This document shows, piece by piece, positions 14,201-22,030 of a DNA stretch of 22,108 nt (position 1 is its first letter; every line of letters starts with the position of its first letter). Source of the DNA: UBA3206 sp963623875 (GTDB lineage Bacteria > Bacillota_I > Bacilli_A > Acholeplasmatales > Anaeroplasmataceae); assembly GCA_963623875.1 (NCBI GenBank), contig CAVFNL010000026.1, forward strand, positions 1-22,108, in the 5' to 3' direction. Made by a program: the position numbers and the translations under genes. The notes under the pieces are model-generated. The model was not told the DNA's origin, ran no database searches, and was given only the letters and a program-made list of their open reading frames with translations.

Positions 14201-14905
14201 GTGAAATTAAATCAAAGAATTTATGATTATGCCGTTGAAGATAAACTTATCGAACGCCAGGAATTACGAGATGGTAAATCTATTGAAATATATTCTTTAA
14301 ATGAGTATCAAGATATATATACTGAATTTACTAATCAAGGTAAGTTTGCAGTTTGGTCATGCGTTGATAATCAAAATTATAGACTATATATAGAAGATGG
14401 ATATTATAAAAAATTAGAACCACTTTACAAACAAAGAATTAATCAAATTTGGATTGATTTCTGGGATGAGTGCGATAAGGCAGTTTCTAAATTTAGAAAT
14501 ATTGTAATGCCTATTATGCTTGTTGCAATTCTTGTATTTTTTATAGGAGGATCACTTCTTATTAAAAATCAAACAATCCAACTTGTAGTAGCATTAGTTG
14601 TAGCGTTTGTGTTTATTGTGTTTATATTCTCTTTTAGAAAAGTTATAAATAAAAGAATTTCAAATGCGAATCAAACAGCTGTTTCAAAAATAAAAGATAT
14701 TCTAGGAGAAAAACGTTTTGAGAAACTTCTAGAAGAACAAAGATCATACATTGATACATTCTTTAAATATGATGAAGAAGCAGAGACTGAAGATAGTTCT
14801 TCAGAGGAAGCAGAATTAGTTGATGTTAATGAAACAGCAAATGATACTGAAGTAATCGATGTTGAAGATGAATCTAGCAAAAATAATGATGAGAAAAGTG
14901 AGTAA
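14201..14905 (+). CDS. Two-TM membrane protein with a strongly acidic C-terminal tail
   Basis: 234 aa, family not recognised. The N-terminal 100 residues are a soluble alpha/beta stretch rich in Tyr and charged residues. A TM hairpin follows (about 101-121 and 125-147), then a basic helical segment (148-189) and a tail (190-234) in which Glu, Asp and Ser make up most positions. The start is GTG 14201: an in-frame stop lies at 14180 and no in-frame ATG precedes it. The only purine-rich site, GAAAGGA (14181-14187), is 13 bases away, so initiation should be weak. The stop is five bases before the transketolase ATG, suggesting coupled translation, but a metabolic link is not evident. Confidence 0.75.
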   Translation: MKLNQRIYDYAVEDKLIERQELRDGKSIEIYSLNEYQDIYTEFTNQGKFAVWSCVDNQNYRLYIEDGYYKKLEPLYKQRINQIWIDFWDECDKAVSKFRNIVMPIMLVAILVFFIGGSLLIKNQTIQLVVALVVAFVFIVFIFSFRKVINKRISNANQTAVSKIKDILGEKRFEKLLEEQRSYIDTFFKYDEEAETEDSSSEEAELVDVNETANDTEVIDVEDESSKNNDEKSE

Positions 14906-14910
14906 AAATT

Positions 14911-16875
14911 ATGGAAAATATTGAACAATTAGCAATTAATACAGTTAGGTTTTTAGGTGTAGATGCAATAAATAAAGCAAAATCAGGACATCCAGGTATT
15001 GTCCTTGGTGCAGCACCTATGGCATATACATTATTTACAAGACATTTAAATGTAAATCCACAAGATCCTACATGGTTTGATAGAGACCGTTTTGTATTAT
15101 CAGCTGGACATGGTAGTGCTCTTTTATATTCACTACTTCACTTGAGTGGTTTTGGTCTTACAATTGAAGATTTAAAGAATTTCCGTCAAAAGGGTTCTTT
15201 AACTCCAGGACACCCAGAATATAGACATACTGCAGGTGTTGAAATGACTACAGGACCTCTTGGTCAAGGAATTTCTACAGCAGTTGGTATGGCAATAGCT
15301 GAAAGTTTTATTTCAAATAAATTTAATAAACAAGATATTAAAGTAGTAGATCATAACACTTATGTTATTTGTGGAGATGGTGATTTAGAAGAAGGAATCT
15401 CTATGGAAGCAATGAGCCTTGCAGGACATCTACATTTATCAAAACTTATTGTTTTGTATGATTCAAATGATATTCAATTAGATGGTGAAGTAGCATTAAC
15501 TAATACAGATTCTTGCAAGAATAAATTTGAAGCAATGAACTGGCAATATTTATTTGTTGAAGATGGTAATGATATTGAAGCAATCGATAAGGCTATTACT
15601 GAAGCAAAAGCAGATACATCAAGACCTACAATTATTGAAATTAAAACAGTTATCGGTTATGGTGCTCCAAATTGTGGAGAAAGTGCTGTGCACGGAGCTC
15701 CACTTGGTGAGGATAATACAAAAGTTTTAAGAAAGAATCTAGAATATGACTATGCTCCATTCGAAGTAGATAAGCGAGTATATGATTTATTTAGACAAAC
15801 TATTGTTGAACGCGGAGATAATAAAGATTCATTATGGTCTGTTACTCTTCAAAAATACGAAAAGAAATATAAAGAAGAATATGATGAGTTAATGCATTTT
15901 ATTAACAATGATTTTGAAATTATTGATGAAAATCTTCCTACATACGAAATTGGAACTAAAGAATCAACTCGTAAGATATTAGGAAAGATGCTAGATCAAA
16001 TTTCAACTGATGTTCCAAACGCAATCGGAGGATCGGCAGACCTTACTCCATCAACATTTGTAAAAGGTGCAAATGGGGTATTTGAATATGATACAAGACA
16101 TGGACGTAATATTAAGTTCGGAGTTCGTGAACATGCTATGACAGCTATTGTAAATGGTATAACTCTTCATGGAGGACTTAAAGCATTTGGTGCTGGATTC
16201 TTCATATTCAGTGATTATATGAAGCCAGCATTAAGACTTGCGGCAATTATGCAAATTCCATCAATATTCATTTTCTCACATGATACTGTGTGCGTTGGAG
16301 AAGATGGACCTACACATCAACCAATTGAACAATTAACTATGTTACGTTCAATTCCTAATTTCAATGTTATAAGACCAGCAGATGCAAAAGAAGTTAAGGC
16401 AGCATTAAAACTTGCGTTTAATTCAGAACTTACTCCAACTGCTATAACAACTACACGTCAACCTTTAACTAATCTTACAGAAACTAATTCTGAATTAGTA
16501 GAAAAAGGTGCATATGTTGCATATGAAGCTAATAAAAATTACGAAGGTATTTTAATTGCCTGTGGTTCTGAATTAGAATTAGCAATTGAAGTTGCAAAAA
16601 AATTAAAAGAAGAAAATACATTTGTACGTGTTGTATCAATGCCTTCACAATTCTTATTTGATAAGCAAGATAAAAAATATAAAGAGAGTGTATTACCATC
16701 TAATGTTACTAAACGTTTAGCGATAGAAATGGGACATACTATGAGTTGGTATAAATATGCTAGTAATGTATATGGTATTAATTCATTTGGTATTTCTTCA
16801 CCTCTTAAGTATATTCATGAATATTATGGATTTACTGTAGAAAATTTAGTTAATGTATATAAAAATATAAAGTAA
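14911..16875 (+). CDS. tkt: Transketolase
   Basis: 654 aa, full length. It moves two-carbon ketol units between sugar phosphates in the non-oxidative pentose phosphate pathway, as a thiamine-diphosphate dimer. H27 in SGHPG, GPLGQG, the diphosphate-binding GDGDLEEG (155-162) through N186 in DSND, HGAPLG, the cofactor-activating E407 in FGVREHAM and FSDYMKPALRLAA are all present in order. VGEDGPTHQPIEQL marks the substrate pocket. There is no strong ribosome-binding site of its own, and the ATG is five bases after the upstream stop, so translation likely depends on that gene. No other pentose phosphate gene is in the window. Confidence 0.97.
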   Translation: MENIEQLAINTVRFLGVDAINKAKSGHPGIVLGAAPMAYTLFTRHLNVNPQDPTWFDRDRFVLSAGHGSALLYSLLHLSGFGLTIEDLKNFRQKGSLTPGHPEYRHTAGVEMTTGPLGQGISTAVGMAIAESFISNKFNKQDIKVVDHNTYVICGDGDLEEGISMEAMSLAGHLHLSKLIVLYDSNDIQLDGEVALTNTDSCKNKFEAMNWQYLFVEDGNDIEAIDKAITEAKADTSRPTIIEIKTVIGYGAPNCGESAVHGAPLGEDNTKVLRKNLEYDYAPFEVDKRVYDLFRQTIVERGDNKDSLWSVTLQKYEKKYKEEYDELMHFINNDFEIIDENLPTYEIGTKESTRKILGKMLDQISTDVPNAIGGSADLTPSTFVKGANGVFEYDTRHGRNIKFGVREHAMTAIVNGITLHGGLKAFGAGFFIFSDYMKPALRLAAIMQIPSIFIFSHDTVCVGEDGPTHQPIEQLTMLRSIPNFNVIRPADAKEVKAALKLAFNSELTPTAITTTRQPLTNLTETNSELVEKGAYVAYEANKNYEGILIACGSELELAIEVAKKLKEENTFVRVVSMPSQFLFDKQDKKYKESVLPSNVTKRLAIEMGHTMSWYKYASNVYGINSFGISSPLKYIHEYYGFTVENLVNVYKNIK

Positions 16876-16879
16876 TAAT

Positions 16880-16911
16880 AAAGTCTCAAGATTGATTCCT
16901 TGGGACTTTTT
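16880..16911 (+). terminator. Terminator after tkt
   Basis: AAAGTCTCAAG (16880-16890) pairs with CTTGGGACTTT (16899-16909, one wobble) around an eight-base loop and ends in a T-run. Confidence 0.9.
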
Positions 16912-16927
16912 CATTTGTGCCTTCTAT

Positions 16928-16956
16928 TTGACATATACCATATAGGGGTATAATAT
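16928..16956 (+). promoter_or_regulatory. Promoter of the HMA protein with an internal CsoR-like operator
   Basis: TTGACA (16928-16933) is a perfect -35. TAATAT (16951-16956) is 17 bases away; an overlapping TATAAT sits at 16949-16954. Between the elements lies TATACC-ATATAGG-GGTATA (16934-16952), an inverted repeat with the G-run and spacing of CsoR/CstR-type operators. Binding would cover the promoter. No csoR gene is in the window. Confidence 0.6.
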
Positions 16957-16977
16957 ATAAGCAAGGAGATAATTATA

Positions 16978-17232
16978 ATGAAAAAAGTAATATTTAAAAT
17001 AGATGGTATGAGATGCGGAATGTGCGAAGCACATGTTAATGATGCCGCAAGAAAAAGTATGGCAAATAGCCTTATAAAAATCAAATCAAATCATAAGAGT
17101 GGAGAATGCAAGGCACTCTTAGTTGATGATGCAGATGTTAGTGTTTTAACAGAGTCTATTAAAAAAGAAGGATATAATGTACTCTCTGTTGAAACTATAG
17201 AAAACTATAGTAAAAAAGGTCTTTTTTGGTAA
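16978..17232 (+). CDS. Heavy-metal-associated (HMA) domain protein, copper-chaperone-like
   Basis: 84 aa, one ferredoxin-like HMA domain. The metal site GMRCGMCEAHV has C13 and C16 in the GMxCxxC loop of CopZ-type chaperones and P-type ATPase domains, which bind Cu(I) or similar ions between two cysteines. The match is not perfect: an insertion around residues 28-48 with NHKSGEC adds a third Cys before the second half (LTESIKKEGYNV). A free-standing chaperone passing metal to an exporter is the simplest reading; no exporter is adjacent. AAGGAG (16963-16968) lies nine bases before the ATG. The CsoR-like operator in its promoter suggests induction by copper or a reactive sulfur species. Confidence 0.82.
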   Translation: MKKVIFKIDGMRCGMCEAHVNDAARKSMANSLIKIKSNHKSGECKALLVDDADVSVLTESIKKEGYNVLSVETIENYSKKGLFW

Positions 17233-17245
17233 AAACAATAACGAA

Positions 17246-17271
17246 GTGGCACTAAAGCAGTGCCATTTTTT
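17246..17271 (+). terminator. Terminator after the HMA gene
   Basis: TGGCACT (17247-17253) pairs perfectly with AGTGCCA (17259-17265) around AAAGC; the stem extends by a wobble pair and runs into six T residues. Confidence 0.88.
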
Positions 17272-17289
17272 CATTCTTCATATAGAGTT

Positions 17290-17318
17290 TTTAATTCTTT
17301 ACTAAAATAAATTATAAT
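17290..17318 (+). promoter_or_regulatory. mnmG promoter
   Basis: TTTAAT (17290-17295), a 17-base spacer and TATAAT (17313-17318), 39 bases before the mnmG start. It probably serves mnmG through the DUF951 gene. Confidence 0.55.
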
Positions 17319-17357
17319 GATAAAATAATAATGTTTAAAAGAAAGTAAGGTAATAGC

Positions 17358-19253
17358 ATGTATGACGTTATAGTTGTTGGTGGAGGGCACGCTGGATGTG
17401 AAGCTTGTTTAGCTGCTGCGAATATTGGAAAAAAGACATTACTTATAACAGGTAGCTTAGAAAGAGTAGGTTCAATGCCATGTAATCCATCTATTGGTGG
17501 ACCAGCTAAAGGTATTGTGGTACGTGAAATTGATGCACTTGGTGGATATATGGGTAAAAATGCTGATATGTGTCAAATTCAAATGAAGATGCTTAATGGA
17601 TCTAAAGGACCTGCGGTAAGAGCGTTGAGATGCCAAGCTGATAAAACACTATACCCTAAATATATGCTAAAACATTTAAAGAACACCAAAAATTTAGATT
17701 TAATGGAAGCTCTTGTTGACAGACTTATAGTTAAAGATGGAAGTGTATGTGGGGTAATTTTACTTGATGGTAAAGAAGTGTTATCTAAAACAGTTATACT
17801 TACAACAGGTACATATCTAAATTCAAGAACGCTTAGAGGATTTGATTTTAAATATGAAGGACCAGACAATCAAGAGACAACATATGGTATATCAAAACAA
17901 TTAAAGGAATTAGGATTTACTGTTCAAAGATTAAAAACAGGAACTCCTCCAAGAATTGTAACGTCTACTATTGATTTTTCTAAATCAACTAAAGAAGAAG
18001 GGGATGCATATCCTTATAAATTTAGTTTTGATAAAGGTTATGATCAAATAGAAAAAGTTAATGTTTGTTGTAATCTTATATATACGAATAAAGAAATTCA
18101 TAAACTTATAACTGACAACTTAGAAAAATCTTCTATGTATGGAGGAGTTATTGAAGGAATAGGACCTAGATATTGCCCGTCTATTGAAACAAAAGTTGTT
18201 CGTTTTGCGGATAAAGAAAGACATCAAATATTCTTAGAACCAGAAGGATTATATATTCCTGAAACGTATATTGGTGGATTTTCCACATCGATGCCAGTAG
18301 ATATTCAAGATAAAATGATAAGATTATTACCCGGACTTGAAAACTGTACTGTTGCAAGATATGCATATGCAATTGAGTATGATGCGATTAATCCGATTGA
18401 ATTATGGCCATCCCTTGAAACAAAATATGTAAAAGGACTATTTACAGCAGGTCAGATAAATGGTACTTCAGGGTATGAGGAAGCTGCATGCCAAGGACTT
18501 ATGGCTGGAATAAACGCTACTGCAGTATTAGATGGGAAAAAGCCACTTGTTTTAAAAAGAGATGAAGCGTATATTGGAGTTCTTATCGATGATTTAGTTA
18601 CTAAAGGTACTGATGAACCTTATAGATTATTAACATCACGTGCTGAACATAGATTGTTACTTCGTCATGATAATGCGGATATAAGACTTAGAAAATATGG
18701 ATTTGAATATGGTTTGATTAGCCAAAATCAAATGGATAATTTGAATTTAAAAATTAAAAACATTGATAAGGTAGAAGAAATTCTTAAATCAACAAGGTTT
18801 AAGAAGAATGAAGTTAATAATATTTATTTACAATCATTAGGATCTTCTCCTATGCAAGAATCAACACTTTACTATGATTTATTGAAAAGACCTGAAATCA
18901 CTTCAAATAATATTTTGGAAATGATGGAACAATCAGGTCAAGAAGCTTTACTTGAAGATATTGAAGATGTCTCTGATATAATGACTGAAGTTGAAATTCT
19001 TTTAAAGTATAAAGGCTATATTGATAAAGCTAAGAGCCAAGCTGTAAAGATGCAGTCACTAGAAGAAAGATTAATACCTGATGATATAGATTATAATGAT
19101 GTAGCAAACCTTGCGACTGAAGCAAGAGAAAAATTAATGAAGGTTATGCCAAAAACAATAGGACAAGCATCAAGAATCATGGGAGTAAATCCAGCAGATA
19201 TTGCGGTACTTATTGTATATTTAGAGGGAATTTATTATGGAACTAAAAAATGA
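17358..19253 (+). CDS. mnmG: tRNA uridine-34 5-carboxymethylaminomethyl modification enzyme, FAD subunit
   Basis: 631 aa, full length. With MnmE it modifies the wobble uridine of several tRNAs using FAD and methylene-tetrahydrofolate. The dinucleotide fold begins at residue 8 (GGGHAGCEAC). PCNPSIGGPAKG, GTPPRI, YCPSIE, GQINGTSGYEEAACQGL and TSRAEHRLLLRHDNADIRL are diagnostic; the C-terminal helical domain (after about 450) is complete. The two catalytic-region cysteines in PCNPS and YCPS are kept. TAAGG lies seven bases before the ATG. Its last 17 bases overlap rsmG. The stop is the only TGA among genes complete in the window. mnmE, which usually precedes it, is absent here. Confidence 0.97.
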   Translation: MYDVIVVGGGHAGCEACLAAANIGKKTLLITGSLERVGSMPCNPSIGGPAKGIVVREIDALGGYMGKNADMCQIQMKMLNGSKGPAVRALRCQADKTLYPKYMLKHLKNTKNLDLMEALVDRLIVKDGSVCGVILLDGKEVLSKTVILTTGTYLNSRTLRGFDFKYEGPDNQETTYGISKQLKELGFTVQRLKTGTPPRIVTSTIDFSKSTKEEGDAYPYKFSFDKGYDQIEKVNVCCNLIYTNKEIHKLITDNLEKSSMYGGVIEGIGPRYCPSIETKVVRFADKERHQIFLEPEGLYIPETYIGGFSTSMPVDIQDKMIRLLPGLENCTVARYAYAIEYDAINPIELWPSLETKYVKGLFTAGQINGTSGYEEAACQGLMAGINATAVLDGKKPLVLKRDEAYIGVLIDDLVTKGTDEPYRLLTSRAEHRLLLRHDNADIRLRKYGFEYGLISQNQMDNLNLKIKNIDKVEEILKSTRFKKNEVNNIYLQSLGSSPMQESTLYYDLLKRPEITSNNILEMMEQSGQEALLEDIEDVSDIMTEVEILLKYKGYIDKAKSQAVKMQSLEERLIPDDIDYNDVANLATEAREKLMKVMPKTIGQASRIMGVNPADIAVLIVYLEGIYYGTKK

Positions 19254-19932
19254 GCTTAAAAATCTTAATATAAATCTTAGTGATGAAGAAGTATTAAAAT
19301 TTGAAACTTATTTTTCATTTCTTACAGAATATAATAAAGTGTGTAATTTAACGGCTATTACAGACTATGAAGGTGTATTGATAAAACATTTTTATGATTC
19401 ACTTTTGTTGTCTAATGCATTGCCTAAAGAAAAAATAAGATTGCTTGATGTGGGAGCTGGGGCAGGATTTCCGAGTGTTCCGAATGCGATAGTTAATAAA
19501 GACTTAGATGTCGTTATTATAGATTCTTTAAATAAGAGAATTGTATTTTTAAATGAACTTATAAAGAAACTAGATTTAAATAACGTAGTAGCAATTCATG
19601 GTCGTGCAGAAGAGTATGCTAAAGAAGAAAGAGAACAATTTGATGTTGTTACAGCAAGAGCTGTAGCACGTCTTAATATTTTAATGGAGCTTTGTATACC
19701 TTTTGTTAAAGTTGGAGGTCTTTTTGTTGCGATGAAAAGCAAAGAAAGTGATCAAGAACTAGAAGAAGCAATTAAAGGTATTAAAATATTAGGATGCGAA
19801 TTTTTAAGAAAAGATGTATATAAATTACCATACGATATGGGTGAAAGAGAACTTTTAATATTTAAGAAAGTAAATAAAACGCATCTTAAATATCCTAGAA
19901 AGTTTCAACAAATAAAAAATAAACCATTATAA
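19237..19932 (+). CDS. rsmG: 16S rRNA (guanine-N7) methyltransferase RsmG
   Basis: 231 aa. It methylates G527 (E. coli numbering) in the 530 loop of 16S rRNA using SAM. The SAM-binding loop LLDVGAGAGFP is at residues 69-79, followed by VVIIDSLNKRIVFLNEL (read as the acidic end of strand two and its helix) and FDVVTARAVARLN, all as in the family; NLTAI near 37 is also typical. Most relatives have PGIPLAI after the loop where this one has PSVPNAI. The ATG at 19237 lies inside mnmG, eight bases after AGAGGGA, so translation is coupled. Its loss in other species gives low-level streptomycin resistance. Confidence 0.95.
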   Translation: MELKNELKNLNINLSDEEVLKFETYFSFLTEYNKVCNLTAITDYEGVLIKHFYDSLLLSNALPKEKIRLLDVGAGAGFPSVPNAIVNKDLDVVIIDSLNKRIVFLNELIKKLDLNNVVAIHGRAEEYAKEEREQFDVVTARAVARLNILMELCIPFVKVGGLFVAMKSKESDQELEEAIKGIKILGCEFLRKDVYKLPYDMGERELLIFKKVNKTHLKYPRKFQQIKNKPL

Positions 19933-19948
19933 AAGATAGGAGGGCTTT

Positions 19949-20731
19949 ATGAAAGATAAATGTAGGGTTATTGCGGTTTGTAATCAAAAAGGTGGGGTTG
20001 GAAAAACTACAACTTCAGTCAATGTTGCTGATTATCTTGCAAAATTAAAAAAGAAAACATTATTAATAGATTTAGATCCCCAAGCATCGGCTACTTGTAG
20101 TCTAGGAATTAATAGACGTTTAACAAAAGCATCGATCCACGATGTTATTTTAGGGCGTGTTCCAATTATGGATGCAGTGGTTAATCCACAATATTCGTCT
20201 GCGGATGTTGTGTGTTCGAATCTCTCTTTAGCTGATTTAGAACTTGAAATAGCAGACAATCCAGATAAATTATTTTTGCTTGCGAATGAAGTTGATAAGG
20301 TTAGACGCTATTATGATTTCGTTATTTTTGATTGTCCACCTTCGTTAGGGATTATTACTCTTAATGCACTTTACGCAGCAGATTCTGTTCTAATTCCGGT
20401 GCAATGTCAATTTCTAGCTATGGATGGACTTACTCAATTGCTTAATACTATAAAGGTGGTTCAAAAGAAGAAAAGGTTGAATGGTAAAAAACTCGAGATT
20501 GAAGGAGTTCTATTAACAATGCTTGAAAGCAATGTTAAATCATGTTGGCAAATAGTTACAGAAATAAAAGAATGTTTTGATGATAAAGTATTTAAAACAT
20601 TAATTTATAAGAATGTAAAAGCTGCGGAAGCACCTATGTTCTCTAAACCTGTTAGCGTATATGCAAAAACATCTAATGCTGCGAAAGGTTATAAAGAACT
20701 TGCTAAGGAGTTGATTGCAAATAATGGCTAA
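19949..20731 (+). CDS. parA: Chromosome partitioning ATPase ParA (Soj)
   Basis: 260 aa, the short chromosomal type without an N-terminal HTH. The deviant Walker A motif KGGVGKTT is at residues 14-21, with signature K14 and K19. DLDPQASAT (Walker A') and FDCPPSLG (Walker B) follow. It binds DNA non-specifically as an ATP dimer and moves ParB-parS complexes; in Bacillus it also acts on DnaA. AGGAGGG lies close to the ATG at 19949. parB overlaps its last codons. A plasmid origin is unlikely given the mnmG-rsmG context. Confidence 0.95.
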   Translation: MKDKCRVIAVCNQKGGVGKTTTSVNVADYLAKLKKKTLLIDLDPQASATCSLGINRRLTKASIHDVILGRVPIMDAVVNPQYSSADVVCSNLSLADLELEIADNPDKLFLLANEVDKVRRYYDFVIFDCPPSLGIITLNALYAADSVLIPVQCQFLAMDGLTQLLNTIKVVQKKKRLNGKKLEIEGVLLTMLESNVKSCWQIVTEIKECFDDKVFKTLIYKNVKAAEAPMFSKPVSVYAKTSNAAKGYKELAKELIANNG

Positions 20732-21557
20732 TAATAGAATATCGCTTAAAAGTCTTTTAGAAGAAAACGATTATGTAGGTGACGTATGCAAAGAGAATGT
20801 ATTAGAATTACCACTTGATAAGATTAAACCTAATCCATATCAACCAAGACATGTATTTGATGATAAAAAAATAGTAGAGCTTTCTTTGTCAATTAAAGAA
20901 CATGGAGTTTTTCAACCTATTATTGTAAAGCATGTAGCAGACGACTATGTTATTATTTCAGGCGAAAGAAGATATAGAGCATCTGTAAGAGCAGGGCTTA
21001 AAACTATTCCAGCTATTGTTCGTGATTATGAAAAGAGCAAAATGATTGAACTTGCGATAGTTGAAAATCTACAAAGAGAAGATTTAACACCAACAGAAGA
21101 AGCAAGAGCATATAGTGCACTTATGGCTGAACTTTCTTGTAATCAAACTGAACTTGCAGAAAAGGTTGGTAAAAGCCGTAGTTATGTTACTAATGTGTTA
21201 GGTATTTTATCTTTACCTGATGATGTATTAGCACTTTGCGATAAGAAAAAAATATCAATGGGACATGCTAGGGCATTATCTAAGTTAAAAGATAAAGATA
21301 GAATATTGCATTTAGCTAATGACATAGTTGAAAAGGGACTATCTGTACGTGAAATTGAAGAAATAGCTAAAAGCGAAGAAAAGAAAAAAGAGGTTAAACG
21401 TAAATCAAGAAAACGTCTTGTAGAATATAAGGCACAAGAAAAAGCATTTAAAAAGTTATATAATGGTTCTAAATTAAGGGTAAATGAAGGACGTATAACT
21501 ATAAATGTGGAAGATAAAAGTCAAATGTTGGATATTATCGAAAAACTTTTAAAATAA
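20724..21557 (+). CDS. parB: ParB/Spo0J chromosome-partitioning protein
   Basis: About 277 aa. ParB is a CTP-dependent DNA clamp that loads at parS sites. The N-terminal CTPase domain has PNPYQPR (36-42), the C-motif ISGERRYRA (78-86) and ENLQRED (114-120). The parS-recognising HTH is NQTELAEKVGKSRSYVTNVL (about 134-153), followed by ISMGHARAL and a C-terminal dimerisation segment. The start is uncertain: ATG 20724 overlaps parA by eight bases but is 13 bases from AAGGAG (20705-20710); TTG 20715, only four bases away, would add three residues. No TGTTTCACGTGAAACA-like parS site was seen in the window. Confidence 0.94.
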   Translation: MANNRISLKSLLEENDYVGDVCKENVLELPLDKIKPNPYQPRHVFDDKKIVELSLSIKEHGVFQPIIVKHVADDYVIISGERRYRASVRAGLKTIPAIVRDYEKSKMIELAIVENLQREDLTPTEEARAYSALMAELSCNQTELAEKVGKSRSYVTNVLGILSLPDDVLALCDKKKISMGHARALSKLKDKDRILHLANDIVEKGLSVREIEEIAKSEEKKKEVKRKSRKRLVEYKAQEKAFKKLYNGSKLRVNEGRITINVEDKSQMLDIIEKLLK

Positions 21558-21567
21558 AGGAGTTTAT

Positions 21568-21756
21568 ATGATATTTAAATTAGATGATGTTTTAACTACA
21601 AAAAAACCACATGTTTGTGGTTCTTATGATTGGAAAGTTGTAAGGTGTGGTGCAGATATTAAACTTGAGTGTTTAGGATGTAAGAGAATTATATTGATGC
21701 CTAAATATGAACTTGATAAGAAGGTTAAAAAGGTAAATGGCGAAGTTTTGAAATAA
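21568..21756 (+). CDS. DUF951 family protein
   Basis: 62 aa. Recognised by the family's fixed layout: an N-terminal DDVLTTKKPHVCGSYDWKV, then RCGADIKLECLGCKRIILM and a basic end. The Cys residues in HVCG and CLGC may bind zinc. Members occur next to parB or ychF in many Bacillota; the function is unknown. AAAGGAG (21556-21562) lies five bases before the ATG and the gene starts 10 bases after parB, so it belongs to the same operon. Its stop codon lies within the operon terminator hairpin. Confidence 0.9.
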   Translation: MIFKLDDVLTTKKPHVCGSYDWKVVRCGADIKLECLGCKRIILMPKYELDKKVKKVNGEVLK

Positions 21757-21775
21757 GACTTCGCCTTATTTATTT
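21739..21775 (+). terminator. Terminator of the mnmG-parB operon
   Basis: GGCGAAGT (21739-21746) pairs with ACTTCGCC (21758-21765), extended by T-rich/A-rich pairs to a five-base loop; a T-rich tail follows. The left arm is within the coding end of the DUF951 gene. Confidence 0.82.
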
Positions 21776-21830
21776 ATGAATCAAGAAAACATCACAATGT
21801 AAAAAAAATAAAACTTTTTTCAAAAAGTAC

Positions 21831-21859
21831 TTGAAATTAATAGCATGATGCTATATAAT
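21831..21859 (+). promoter_or_regulatory. tRNA-Tyr promoter with UP-like element
   Basis: TTGAAA (21831-21836) and TATAAT (21854-21859) are 17 bases apart. A- and T-tracts at 21801-21827 resemble an UP element of stable-RNA promoters. Confidence 0.8.
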
Positions 21860-21893
21860 TAAAAAGCGCTGTGTAAATGGCGAAAAAAATAAT

Positions 21894-21977
21894 GGTCAGG
21901 TAGCGAAGAGGCTAAACGCGGCAGACTGTAAATCTGCTCCTTAGGGTTCGCTGGTTCGAAACCAGCCCTGACCACCA
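21894..21977 (+). tRNA. tRNA-Tyr (anticodon GTA), CCA encoded
   Basis: The acceptor stem GGTCAGG (21894-21900) pairs perfectly with CCTGACC (21967-21973), followed by A and an encoded CCA (21975-21977). The anticodon stem GCAGA/TCTGC encloses CTGTAAA with anticodon GTA at 21928-21930. The T arm is GCTGG-TTCGAAA-CCAGC (21950-21966). The variable region TCCTTAGGGTTC (21938-21949) is long, as expected for class II tRNA-Tyr in bacteria. Confidence 0.98.
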
Positions 21978-21995
21978 CTTTTTAAAATATTAATC

Positions 21996-22024
21996 TTGAC
22001 AAATGTAGTCAGTTTTAATATAAT
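21996..22024 (+). promoter_or_regulatory. Consensus rRNA operon promoter
   Basis: TTGACA (21996-22001), exactly 17 bases, TATAAT (22019-22024): a perfect consensus promoter, only 18 bases after the tRNA-Tyr end. An AT-rich stretch (21979-21995) precedes the -35. The predicted first base is G at about 22031, as in Bacillus rRNA promoters controlled by GTP level. Confidence 0.9.
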
Positions 22025-22030
22025 GAGTAA

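Noticed and set aside
19949..21557. Plasmid or integrated-element origin of the parAB genes
   Set aside because: They are co-directional with mnmG-rsmG and DUF951 and followed by a tRNA and an rRNA promoter, the usual chromosomal context; no mobile-element genes are present.
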